From the NCBI GenBank assembly GCA_964526225.1, contig CAZGLL010000009.1, forward strand, positions 1 through 57,567: a stretch of 57,567 bases of DNA, in the 5' to 3' direction. A program made the translations under genes and the position numbers. This DNA comes from DRYM01 sp964526225 (GTDB taxonomy: Archaea; Thermoproteota; Thermoprotei_A; EX4484-217-1). This document shows positions 7,600 to 15,557 of this stretch, piece by piece. Below the pieces are notes generated by a model, which saw only the letters and a list, made by a program, of their open reading frames with translations, was not told where the DNA came from and ran no database searches. Numbering within the stretch: the stretch's first letter is position 1; each line of letters starts with the position of its first letter.

Positions 7600-8361
7600 T
7601 TGCTTTACGAACTAAGCGAGGGTATTTCTATTGTAGCTGGATATCCAGGGCTGCTTCTTACAAAACATGATTCATTGGTTATTGCGGATATTCATTTAGG
7701 TTTTGAAAGCGCTATTTCAGAAAGCGGAGTATATGTTCCAAGAAAGCAATTAACTAAGATCATTGAAATTCTCGACGAACTTATTGAAATAACTAAGCCT
7801 GCACGAGTCATTATAAACGGTGATTTAAAACATGGTTTTAGTAGGTTATTAAGGCAGGAGAGAGAGGAAATAGTGAAGCTTATAGATTTTCTTAGAAGTA
7901 AAGGGGTTAGTGAAGTAATTGTCGTTAGAGGAAACCATGATAACTATGTTTCCTTAGTACTTAGAGATTTAGGGGTAAACCTTGTTGATAAGCTAATTAT
8001 AGATGAAATAATGATAACACATGGTCATGAATTCTTTGATCCTAGAAAGTACGATGTTAAAACAATAATCATAGGCCACGAGCATCCTAGTATAAGCTTA
8101 AGAGATGAACTAGGAATACCATATAAGTTTCAATGTTTTCTTAAAGGGAAGCTTATAACTAACCATGAAATAATCGTTTTAGCCCACATGAGCATCTATG
8201 CTTCAGGGAATTCTGTAACCTTAGATAGAGAAGCCTATCTTTCACCTATAGTTAAAAAATACGGTTTAATAGAGTATTTCAAACCATACATTATAGATAA
8301 AGAAGTAGGTGTTTTAGAACTCCCAGTGCTTAAAGACTTGGTAATGATGTATTCATTTTAG
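7600..8361 (+). CDS. COG1407-type calcineurin-like phosphoesterase
   Basis: The 253-residue protein has the metallophosphoesterase motifs ADIHLGFE near residue 29, NGDLKHG near 71, RGNHDNY near 107, THGHEF near 145 and GHEHPS near 163. It matches the archaeal and bacterial ICC-like family (COG1407), which in some bacteria is paired with Lhr helicases; a large Lhr protein is encoded at 15.5 kb here but not next to it. The natural substrate is unknown. The start is TTG with an upstream AGGTG at suitable spacing. The gene lies just downstream of tRNA-Lys on the same strand. Confidence 0.85.
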   Translation: MLYELSEGISIVAGYPGLLLTKHDSLVIADIHLGFESAISESGVYVPRKQLTKIIEILDELIEITKPARVIINGDLKHGFSRLLRQEREEIVKLIDFLRSKGVSEVIVVRGNHDNYVSLVLRDLGVNLVDKLIIDEIMITHGHEFFDPRKYDVKTIIIGHEHPSISLRDELGIPYKFQCFLKGKLITNHEIIVLAHMSIYASGNSVTLDREAYLSPIVKKYGLIEYFKPYIIDKEVGVLELPVLKDLVMMYSF

Positions 8362-8383
8362 TGTTTTTAAACAGCTATACTAG

Positions 8384-8412
8384 GTAAGTTTATAAAATTT
8401 AAAAAGCTTTTT
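8384..8412 (+). promoter_or_regulatory. TATA-box region of the TBP gene
   Basis: Overlapping A/T-rich elements (TTTATAAAATTT and TTTAAAAAGCTTTTTAAA) lie 25-50 nt upstream of the TBP start. The second is nearly palindromic and is the likely TATA element, which would give a leader of only a few nucleotides. It could allow autoregulation by TBP. Confidence 0.45.
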
Positions 8413-8437
8413 AAACACTGTAAACGCTATTTTAGAG

Positions 8438-9004
8438 TTGGCGCTTATGACGACGCCTAGGATTAGTGTTAAAATAGAAAACATAGTTTCAACAGTAACT
8501 CTCGACCAGAAAATAGATCTTTACGCAATTGAAAGAAGCATTCCCGGTGTAGAATACAATCCAGAACAATTTCCAGGACTTGTATTTAGACTTGATAGAC
8601 CAAGAGTAACAGCGTTAATTTTTAGTTCAGGTAAAATGGTAGTGACAGGAGCTAAAAGCACAGATAATTTGAAGAGAGCTGTTAAGAAAATAATTAAAAT
8701 TCTGAGGGAGAACGGAATAATAATAACAGGTAGACCTAGAGTTCAAATTCAAAATATTGTTGCTTCAGCAAACCTAGGTGTTGAAGTAAACCTAGAAATG
8801 GCTGCACTGTTGCTGGAAAACTGCATGTATGAGCCAGAGCAATTCCCAGGGCTAATATATAGAATGGATGAACCAAGAGTAGTGCTTCTAATTTTCAGCT
8901 CTGGTAAAATGGTCGTAACAGGGGCTAAGAGAGAAGAAGAAATCTACGAAGTAGTTAAGAAAATATACCATAAACTAGATGAACTAAGATGTTTAAGAAA
9001 GTAA
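8438..9004 (+). CDS. tbp: TATA-box binding protein (TBP)
   Basis: The 188-residue protein is two direct repeats of the TBP saddle fold. Each repeat contains a YEPEQFPGL- or YNPEQFPGL-type segment and the strand LIFSSGKMVVTGAK (residues about 42-70 and 133-160). It positions TFB and RNA polymerase at TATA promoters such as those visible across this window. The frame opens with TTG at 8438, but the ATG at 8447 is an equally good start and gives 185 residues. Sequence and length are those of a full-length archaeal TBP. Confidence 0.97.
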   Translation: MALMTTPRISVKIENIVSTVTLDQKIDLYAIERSIPGVEYNPEQFPGLVFRLDRPRVTALIFSSGKMVVTGAKSTDNLKRAVKKIIKILRENGIIITGRPRVQIQNIVASANLGVEVNLEMAALLLENCMYEPEQFPGLIYRMDEPRVVLLIFSSGKMVVTGAKREEEIYEVVKKIYHKLDELRCLRK

Positions 9005-9056
9005 AACTTTTTCTTTTCACTCCTACTTAAACCAAAATAAAGCTAGGGTTAAAAGA

Positions 9057-9602
9057 TTGATACTTAGCGATTTTGATTTAAGAAACTACATTAAAACAGG
9101 TAGGCTCAAAATAGAGCCTTTTGACGAATCCATAATCAGAGAGAACGGTTTAGATCTTAGATTAGGTAATAAAATTGCTAGGCTAAAGAGAACAGATAAG
9201 GTTTTAGATGTTCTAAACGCTCAGAATGCTAATATTGAAGACTTCTATGAGGTAGAGGAAGGAAACGAATTCATAATATACCCTAACGAGCACATCTTGC
9301 TTCACACATTAGAGTACATTAAGCTTCCACCTGAACTCATGGGATTCGTAAACTTAAGAAGTACCTATGCCCGACTTGGCATAATGGCTCCTCCGACAAT
9401 TATCGATGGAGGTTTTGAAGGTCAGTTAACAATTGAGCTTATAGGTAGTTCTTTTCCTATAAAACTAAGGGCAGGAATGAGGTTCATACATGTTGTTTTT
9501 GCAAAACTTACAAGCCCTGTTGAGAAACCGTATAGTGGAGTTTATCAGGGACAACGTGGAGTTACGTTACCTAAGATTTTCGGGAACTTCCGAGTAGTTT
9601 AG
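9057..9602 (+). CDS. dcd: dCTP deaminase
   Basis: The 181-residue protein belongs to the trimeric dCTP deaminase/dUTPase superfamily. It shows the N-terminal LSDFDLRNYI block, the RENGLDLRLG block, the substrate-binding NLRSTYARLGI near residue 101, and the catalytic Glu in IDGGFEGQLTIEL near 122-133. It converts dCTP to dUTP, or to dUMP if bifunctional, supplying the thymidylate synthase; ThyX is encoded at 35.9 kb. The start is TTG. Its 3' end overlaps the convergent alkyltransferase gene by 32 bp. Confidence 0.93.
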   Translation: MILSDFDLRNYIKTGRLKIEPFDESIIRENGLDLRLGNKIARLKRTDKVLDVLNAQNANIEDFYEVEEGNEFIIYPNEHILLHTLEYIKLPPELMGFVNLRSTYARLGIMAPPTIIDGGFEGQLTIELIGSSFPIKLRAGMRFIHVVFAKLTSPVEKPYSGVYQGQRGVTLPKIFGNFRVV

Positions 9603-9912
9603 CATAAAGGTCGATAATGCATTTTTTATCAACATAGTACTTACCGTTTTTAACGTAAATTCTTACACCTTCTATTTTGAGGAGTTTGGCTTTGAAATCT
9701 ACAGAGCCTCCACTATATCCTCCTATTTCACCGTCAAATCGTACCACTCTATGGCAAGGTATTTTTATGATTTCTCTATTTCTAGCTAAAATCCTTCCTA
9801 CAACCCTAGGATGTATGTTAAGGATTTTCGCTATTGAACCATATGTTGTAACTTTACCTACAGGTATTAGCTGTATAAGTGCATAGACAAGTTCATCTAA
9901 AGATTCGCTCAT
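9571..9912 (-). CDS. ogt: O6-alkylguanine-DNA alkyltransferase (single domain)
   Basis: The 113-residue protein consists of the alkyltransferase DNA-binding domain only. It carries the active-site motif IPCHRVV near residue 53 with the acceptor Cys present, so it should be a suicide repair enzyme rather than a Cys-less ATL protein. The VTTYGSIA and helix segments near residues 20-40 form the HTH that recognises the flipped base. It lacks the N-terminal domain found in longer Ogt/Ada proteins. It is convergent with dcd. Confidence 0.9.
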   Translation of the reverse strand: MSESLDELVYALIQLIPVGKVTTYGSIAKILNIHPRVVGRILARNREIIKIPCHRVVRFDGEIGGYSGGSVDFKAKLLKIEGVRIYVKNGKYYVDKKCIIDLYAKLLGSSRKS

Positions 9913-9984
9913 AGATGTTCCCTACGAAAACTTTTCTACACACTAAGTTTTTCTCAGACTTAGATTACATATTTAGTTTAGTGA

Positions 9985-10044
9985 AGCAATGATGAGCAGG
10001 CTAGGAGTTGACCTTAATGATAGGGAAGGTAGGCCTCTGAGCTA
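9985..10044 (+). ncRNA. C/D box sRNA (2'-O-methylation guide)
   Basis: The boxes are in order on the plus strand: C = ATGATGA (9989-9995), a 17-nt guide, D'-like CTTA (10013-10016), C' = ATGATAG (10017-10023), a 13-nt guide, and D = CTGA (10037-10040). A TATA-like ACATATTTAG lies about 25 nt upstream, so it probably has its own promoter. The guides would match GTCAACTCCTAGCC and AGGCCTACCTTCC. The targets are not assigned. D' and C' touch with no spacer, which is tighter than usual. Confidence 0.65.
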
Positions 10045-10068
10045 AAAAGCTCTACGAAGTGTTAACCT

Positions 10069-10707
10069 ATGGTTTCTAAGGAGACATTGTGGAAGAAAGT
10101 TGCAGAAGAAATAAGCAGATGTAGAAAATGCAGACTTCACAAGCATAGAAAAAATCCTGTACCTGGAGAAGGCTCTTTAAACACAAAGATAATGTTTATT
10201 GGTGAAGCCCCCGGAGCTAAAGAGGATGAAGAAGGTAGGCCCTTTGTCGGTGCGGCAGGTAAGCTTCTAACAACATTACTTGAAAGCATAGGGTTAAGGA
10301 GAGAAAATGTTTTCATAACAAACGTTGTCAAATGCAGGCCACCTCATAATAGAGACCCACTAGATGATGAAATAAACTCTTGCCTACCATACCTTATAGA
10401 ACAGATCAACATTGTTAAACCTAAAATCATAGTTACATTAGGTAGAATATCAACTAAAACAGTATTCCAGCTTGGAAATTTACCGTTCAAAAGTATGAGT
10501 AAAGATAGAGGTGTTATTAGAGAAGCAAAAATAGGTGAAGTAGAAGTTAAAATACTTCCTACATACCATCCAGCAGCAGCTCTCTATAATCCTAAGTTAA
10601 GGTCTAAGATAGAGAGTGATTTTAAAGCATTAGCTAAAATCTATAAGAACATGGAGGAAAGTGGTAGGAAGAAATATACTTTACTTGACTTCCTGAGGGA
10701 AAGTTAA
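10069..10707 (+). CDS. udg: Type 4 uracil-DNA glycosylase (Fe-S)
   Basis: The 212-residue protein has four cluster cysteines in the pattern of thermophile UDGa: CRKC near residue 17, KCRPPHNRDPLDDEINSC near residues 87-104. The uracil-pocket motif GEAPGAKEDEEGRPFVG is near residues 45-61, and the catalytic loop motif HPAAAL is near 166. It excises uracil from DNA, complementing dCTP deaminase/dUTP control nearby. The ATG at 10069 is the only sensible start. The stop codon TAA shares one base with the ATG of the next gene. Confidence 0.93.
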   Translation: MVSKETLWKKVAEEISRCRKCRLHKHRKNPVPGEGSLNTKIMFIGEAPGAKEDEEGRPFVGAAGKLLTTLLESIGLRRENVFITNVVKCRPPHNRDPLDDEINSCLPYLIEQINIVKPKIIVTLGRISTKTVFQLGNLPFKSMSKDRGVIREAKIGEVEVKILPTYHPAAALYNPKLRSKIESDFKALAKIYKNMEESGRKKYTLLDFLRES

Positions 10708-12224
10708 TGGTAAAGATAAAAAAGCCGAACGATATTTTAAGGTACGGTTATCGCTATATTCTCTCATATCCTAAAATGATTCTTCCATTTATGATATATG
10801 AAGCAGGCGTTATAGTTGGTCAGGCAGTAATAGTGATAGCATTCCTTTCACTACTAAGCTATTTTAAAGCATTTAACCTCATTCCCAAAATTGTTGAGTC
10901 CATTGAGGCTAGAAATTTTGAAGCTCTAACCTCACCTGAAATAATGCAACCCATACTAATAACGTTAGGTATTGCTGGAATAGCGTACATGTTAGTAATA
11001 ATTATTTTTGATAGCTTTGTTAAAGCAGGTCTTTATCCGTTTCTTCAGAAACTACTTATTGAAAAGAATGTTAGTACAACATATTTTCTGAAGGAGGCCT
11101 TTAAAAATTGGGCTTTAGTTTTTAAAACGAACATACTAATATACTTTTTTACGGCAATACCATTAATACCGTCAATTATTCTATTGTACTTTAGTCTAAG
11201 AGAAATAATTTTCGGATCCGCAGAGGAGCTAGGTTTTACAGCATTAATGTTTATCGCAGGTATACTTCTAGCATTAATAATATATTTAGCATTAATTTTT
11301 GCTCCAATAGCTGCTTCGATAGATGAAAACACCCCACTACAAAGTATTATTAGAAGTGTTTCAATAGCTAAAACCGAAATTGGAGCAATAATACTTTACT
11401 TTTCATCATTAGTTGCGGTTTCACTTGTAGCTATAGCTATAGAATCAGCTGTTGAAATATTTTATGTAACATTAGGTAGTTTAGTAGGGATAATAATTAG
11501 TTTAGCAATTATACCGATTCTTCACCTATATCTTGTAGCAGTTTACGAAACACATAATAACGAAACATTGTCTGAACCTGTGGAACCCAAATTAACGTTG
11601 AAACTCATATATAAGACTTTAAATAATGGATTAAAACTCGTTAGAGTTTTCTTCACAACAAAATATGGCTTTTTAGCGTTAATTATCACATTTGCTGTTT
11701 TTTCAGCAGGCTACATTCTAGGTTATTTAACAGTAGATCCTGAAATAAGATCGGTACTAGTAAATTCTGGAATAATAGTTCCAGGGAAGTTAAATCCAGA
11801 ATTTAAAGTGTACAATAGAATATTTCTTGGCCTAGACATATTCTTTCATAACTGGAGGACTTCTCTTTCAACTGCAATGTCTGGTATTGTCTATGCTATT
11901 CCATCGACAATTTCGACTTTATTTAACGGTTACGTTATAGGTGTTGTTTACGCTACAATAAATGATCCTATAAAAGCTTCTGCAATAATTTTACCTCACG
12001 GAATAATAGAAATACCAGCGTTTCTTCTCGCAAGTGCATCCGGTATGTTCTTAGGTTTCAAAATGATTCTTTTCAAAAGAAGAAAAGTTTCCATAAACGA
12101 AATATCCTACGATTTGGAAAGAACAGCTATTTTCATAATAGGTCTTTCACTAGTTTTCCTAGTAGCAGGCATTATAGAATCCAATGTCACACCGATAATA
12201 GCTGAAATGGCTGGATGGAGCTAG
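10707..12224 (+). CDS. Multi-pass membrane protein with C-terminal SpoIIM (DUF95) domain
   Basis: The 505-residue protein has two parts. Residues 1-300 contain about six hydrophobic helices with no family that I recognise with confidence. Residues about 310-505 match the stage II sporulation protein M family: an FFTTKYG-FLALIITFAVFSAG start, then FFHNW near 380, STLFNGYVIGVVY near 410 and the HGIIEIPAFLLA motif near 430. Archaea do not sporulate; archaeal SpoIIM-like proteins are integral membrane proteins of unknown role. The N-terminal addition is unusual. It is translationally coupled to the UDG gene (TAATG) and overlaps the convergent IMPase gene by 4 bp. Confidence 0.75.
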   Translation: MVKIKKPNDILRYGYRYILSYPKMILPFMIYEAGVIVGQAVIVIAFLSLLSYFKAFNLIPKIVESIEARNFEALTSPEIMQPILITLGIAGIAYMLVIIIFDSFVKAGLYPFLQKLLIEKNVSTTYFLKEAFKNWALVFKTNILIYFFTAIPLIPSIILLYFSLREIIFGSAEELGFTALMFIAGILLALIIYLALIFAPIAASIDENTPLQSIIRSVSIAKTEIGAIILYFSSLVAVSLVAIAIESAVEIFYVTLGSLVGIIISLAIIPILHLYLVAVYETHNNETLSEPVEPKLTLKLIYKTLNNGLKLVRVFFTTKYGFLALIITFAVFSAGYILGYLTVDPEIRSVLVNSGIIVPGKLNPEFKVYNRIFLGLDIFFHNWRTSLSTAMSGIVYAIPSTISTLFNGYVIGVVYATINDPIKASAIILPHGIIEIPAFLLASASGMFLGFKMILFKRRKVSINEISYDLERTAIFIIGLSLVFLVAGIIESNVTPIIAEMAGWS

Positions 12225-13069
12225 CTTCCTCTTTTAACTAAAGTCTTCATAACTATATTGTCAATTAATGTTTCGTATTTTACACCCCAGTCTTTACTGA
12301 ACGCTGCTATTGAGTATACTTTTTCGACATTAGTTATCGGCACATCGTATAGATTTAAATGGTAGCTCTTAGCTTTACCACCAGCTTCATTGAGTATTAA
12401 AAGTGCTGCTGCTACATCGACGTTTCTAAGTTTAGATCTTAAATCAAGAAAGATTCCGGCAACAGATTTAGCAACATATACTATGTCTAAGCTTGCGGAA
12501 CCTAAGCTTCTTAGCTTAAATGCTCCAAATACTTTTTCTAATTCCTTAAAAACATCATATGATTCATAATTTAAATATCCAAAAATAAATGGGGAACCTA
12601 TGTTTTTAGGTTTAACAAGGTTTTTTCCGTTTTCGAACGCTCCATAACCTTTAATTGCATAATAAATTTTTTCCCTAAATATTTCGGAAACGACACCTAT
12701 AATAATGTCTCTTAATGTTGCTTTTTTAGAGTACTTAGCTACCGCAATGCTTACAGTAGCATAGGGGATATTTGCAGTAAAGTTGTTACTGCCATCTAAT
12801 GGGTCTATTACTACAATGTATTCTGGTTTCTCACTAAATCTCTTATATCCGAATTCTTCACTAACAAACAACGCATTTACATGTTCTCTCCTGAAGACTT
12901 CTAGAATTATTTTTTCGGTTTCAACATCAAATCTCCTAGTAACATCCTCTTCACTCCATTTAACAAATTCAGTAAAATACTGATTGCCCTGAATCTCTCT
13001 CAGCCATTGTGAAGCCGTTTTAGCGGCTTCAATAGTTATTGAAGCTAAAGTTTCTAAATCATAACTCAT
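12221..13069 (-). CDS. Inositol monophosphatase family phosphatase
   Basis: The protein of about 282 residues has the Li-sensitive phosphatase metal motifs: VSEEFGY near residue 72, DPLDGSNNF near 91, and NVDVAAALLILNEAGG near 216, where the usual WD-x-AAG is modified to NVDVAAA. Archaeal members often act on inositol-1-phosphate, fructose-1,6-bisphosphate or NAD(P)-related phosphates; the substrate cannot be told. The ATG at 13069 follows a GGTGG ribosome-binding site and is preferred over the TTG at 13081. The gene lies directly after the M24 peptidase gene. Confidence 0.85.
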   Translation of the reverse strand: MSYDLETLASITIEAAKTASQWLREIQGNQYFTEFVKWSEEDVTRRFDVETEKIILEVFRREHVNALFVSEEFGYKRFSEKPEYIVVIDPLDGSNNFTANIPYATVSIAVAKYSKKATLRDIIIGVVSEIFREKIYYAIKGYGAFENGKNLVKPKNIGSPFIFGYLNYESYDVFKELEKVFGAFKLRSLGSASLDIVYVAKSVAGIFLDLRSKLRNVDVAAALLILNEAGGKAKSYHLNLYDVPITNVEKVYSIAAFSKDWGVKYETLIDNIVMKTLVKRGS

Positions 13070-13081
13070 GTTTACCACCAA

Positions 13082-14155
13082 CTAAATTATTAGATCTCTC
13101 GGATATGTTGAAAGTATGGTGCTTCCGGATTCTGTAATTAAGACGTCATCCTCTATTCTTACTCCTCCTAATCCTTTAATGTAAACTCCTGGTTCCACAG
13201 TAACTACCATTCCCGGCTTTAATGTTTCATCGGATTTGGAACTTAACCTAGGAAACTCATGTACATCAACACCTATGCCGTGCCCTAATGAGTGAATAAA
13301 GTATTTTTCATAACCATACTCTTTAAGCACTTTTCTTGCGGCAGAGTCGATTTCTGAAGCCTTAACTCCCGGTTTAATATTCTTTATAGCTTCTTTTTGA
13401 GCTTCAAGAACTGCGTAAAAAACGTCTTTAAGCTTATCACTTATGCTCCCTAAGCTCAATGTTCTTGTTAAATCTCCACAGTATCCTTCGTACTTAGCTC
13501 CTATATCTATAACTATAAGCTCCCCTTTCCTAATAGGCTTTGTAGATGCTATTGCGTGAGGTAGTGCAGAATTCGCTCCGGAAGCTACTATGCTCGGAAA
13601 CGCTACTTCGGGACTTCCATTAGTTTTAAATGCGTATTCTATTTCAGCTGCGAGCTCTAATTCCTTAACACCTTCTTTGAGGGATTCAAGAGCCACAGCG
13701 AAGCCTGTTTCGGTAATTTTTATTGCCTTCTTAATAGCATTTATTTCTTCAAACGTTTTTACAGATCTCACACCCATAATGTCCTTCGAAATGTCTACGA
13801 ACCCTATATTGCCACTGTTCTTTGAAAGAGCCGATATTAGCCAGAAGCTAACCTTGTAATAAGGTAAACCGACTTTACTACATTTACATTCCTCCAAAGC
13901 TTCCTTAATTGTTTTTTCAAATTTTTCTTCATAAACATGTACCTCAGTATTTTTGGATTCCTCAAGGGCTCTTTCATACTCTAATTTCGGGACATAAAGT
14001 TTCGGAACCTCATCTTTAGGAACAATTAATGCTATTCCTTCAAATCCCTTAAACTTTGAGATGTAGAATATGTTAGAGGGATCTGTGAAGAGCAAGCAGT
14101 CAACATTTCTTTTTACAATAATTTCTCTTACTTTTTCCACAATAGGTTTTGTCAT
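13082..14155 (-). CDS. pepQ: Xaa-Pro dipeptidase-like M24 metallopeptidase
   Basis: The 357-residue protein has an N-terminal creatinase-like domain (residues 1-120) and the pita-bread catalytic domain. All five metal ligands are visible: the two Asp in VIDIGAKYEGYCGDLTRT near 215-230, His in SLGHGIGVDVHE near 290, and two Glu in VTVEPGVY and VRIEDDV near 325-340. It hydrolyses Xaa-Pro dipeptides or acts as an aminopeptidase P. It is the first gene of a two-gene unit with the IMPase. Confidence 0.92.
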   Translation of the reverse strand: MTKPIVEKVREIIVKRNVDCLLFTDPSNIFYISKFKGFEGIALIVPKDEVPKLYVPKLEYERALEESKNTEVHVYEEKFEKTIKEALEECKCSKVGLPYYKVSFWLISALSKNSGNIGFVDISKDIMGVRSVKTFEEINAIKKAIKITETGFAVALESLKEGVKELELAAEIEYAFKTNGSPEVAFPSIVASGANSALPHAIASTKPIRKGELIVIDIGAKYEGYCGDLTRTLSLGSISDKLKDVFYAVLEAQKEAIKNIKPGVKASEIDSAARKVLKEYGYEKYFIHSLGHGIGVDVHEFPRLSSKSDETLKPGMVVTVEPGVYIKGLGGVRIEDDVLITESGSTILSTYPRDLII

Positions 14156-14242
14156 TTAATTCACCATTTAGGTGTTCCGATAGTTCGTAACCACTAAAAC
14201 TATTTAAGATGCTTGGTTTAAGCTATTCTGATGTGATAAATA

Positions 14243-14437
14243 ATGTCCGAAGCCTTTTTGAGGAAACTATATAAGTTAATGCTGTTTTTCGTACTAATTG
14301 TTTCAGTAGCTAACACTTTACTTACGTTCATTAAACTTACATTATTTGAAGGAGAAATCCTTGATTACATATTCTTAATCTTGTGGTTTATTGCATCCTT
14401 GCTATTCACGATTATTTTAAGGAGAAACATTCGCTAA
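14243..14437 (+). CDS. Small two-helix membrane protein, unknown
   Basis: The 64-residue product has two hydrophobic helices (residues about 12-32 and 40-58) and a basic C-terminus, LRRNIR. I do not recognise the family. A TATA-like CTATTTAAG lies about 45 nt upstream of the ATG, so transcription of this strand is plausible. Its 3' end overlaps the convergent HAD gene by 26 bp. Position and composition support a real gene, but there is no functional clue. Confidence 0.55.
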   Translation: MSEAFLRKLYKLMLFFVLIVSVANTLLTFIKLTLFEGEILDYIFLILWFIASLLFTIILRRNIR

Positions 14438-15092
14438 GTAAATTTGGAAGTTCCCAAATGCCTTTAATCACATAGCGTGCTCCATGTTTCTTCAAGAGTT
14501 CTTCGCTTTTCAGCCCTGTTAAAACACCTATTGTAATTACCCCCGCTTTTCTACCTGCTTCCATATCAACCCAATAGTCTGCTACGAAAATTGTTTCATC
14601 ACCACTTACTTGATGTTTTCTTAAAATTAGCGTTAGTATACCTTTTCTTGAGAAGAGAAAGTCTTCTTCTGAGGGATCTTGTTGAGCGAGAGTGTATACT
14701 TCATCTACGTAAGTATCTAGTTTAAAATGTCGAAGTTCCTTCAATATTTTCTCGGGTTCGGTCTCTCTCCCTGTAGACACTATAACGCTTAGGCCTCGGC
14801 CTTTAAGATACCTTAGGGTTTCTTTAGCGCCACAATACGGTCTATCGTATGGGCTAATGAAGTTACTGTATATTTTCCTAAACTCTTTCCAAAAACGCTC
14901 TTTTTCTATTTTTAAAAGCGGATTAAGAATTTCTGTAAGCTTATCTTCCCTAAAGTTTTCTATAAATTCTCTAAAGCCTATTTCACATAATCCATAGTTT
15001 CTTCTAACCCTATTATAAACAATGTAGAATCTGTGTATTGTATTTACCAATGTCATGTCTAAATCTAAGATAGCTATTTTCAGCTTACTCAT
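14412..15092 (-). CDS. HAD-superfamily hydrolase
   Basis: The 226-residue protein shows HAD motif I DLDMTLV near residue 10, motif II VSTGRE near 115, and motif IV with acidic residues in VADYWVDMEAG near 172. The cap is alpha-helical between motifs I and II (type C1), as in phosphoglycolate phosphatase-like proteins. The substrate is unknown. It is one of three HAD proteins in this window, and they belong to different subgroups. Confidence 0.85.
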   Translation of the reverse strand: MSKLKIAILDLDMTLVNTIHRFYIVYNRVRRNYGLCEIGFREFIENFREDKLTEILNPLLKIEKERFWKEFRKIYSNFISPYDRPYCGAKETLRYLKGRGLSVIVSTGRETEPEKILKELRHFKLDTYVDEVYTLAQQDPSEEDFLFSRKGILTLILRKHQVSGDETIFVADYWVDMEAGRKAGVITIGVLTGLKSEELLKKHGARYVIKGIWELPNLLSECFSLK

Positions 15093-15176
15093 CCCTTTAA
15101 GCCCTGAATTCTCCGGTTACAGTTTAGCTTATAACCTAGCTTATTTTAAGTATTCTCTAATAGGTGCTTTAAGAGC

Positions 15177-15557
15177 ATGGGTAGAAGGAAACCATTATTA
15201 GCTAGCGGAAGAATCGTAGGAGATTATGAGCCTCTCTTTAAGTATTGGGAATTAGCAAAAAACGTAGACAAAAGTATAGCTGAAAATGCTACGTTAAAAA
15301 ACGAAGACTTTGATTACTTATTGGAATTGCTTTCTAGAAGAAAAATAATTAGCCTAATTGAGCTTCTTAACAAACTTGAAGAATACATGCTAAGTAGGGT
15401 TGATGCTGAGGTAGCGGCTAAAGCATTAAAAGAAGTTTATAATGTAGAGTATGGTTTAGAGGATGCTAGAAGAAAGATAGCTAGAATCTTAGCTGGATGG
15501 CTTATTGAAGCAAGTAATATATGGGGTGACATTAGACTTAAAGGACCTTTACATTGA
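15177..15557 (+). CDS. Conserved-looking helical protein of unknown function
   Basis: The 126-residue product is rich in predicted alpha helices and charged residues, with a Lys/Arg-rich N-terminus (MGRRKPLLASGR). I do not recognise a family. The ATG at 15177 fits a gene start, and the 3' part overlaps the 5' end of the Lhr helicase frame by 32-53 bp, so the two are likely one operon. The overlap suggests coupled expression with the helicase and possibly a nucleic-acid-related role, which is inference from context only. Confidence 0.65.
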   Translation: MGRRKPLLASGRIVGDYEPLFKYWELAKNVDKSIAENATLKNEDFDYLLELLSRRKIISLIELLNKLEEYMLSRVDAEVAAKALKEVYNVEYGLEDARRKIARILAGWLIEASNIWGDIRLKGPLH

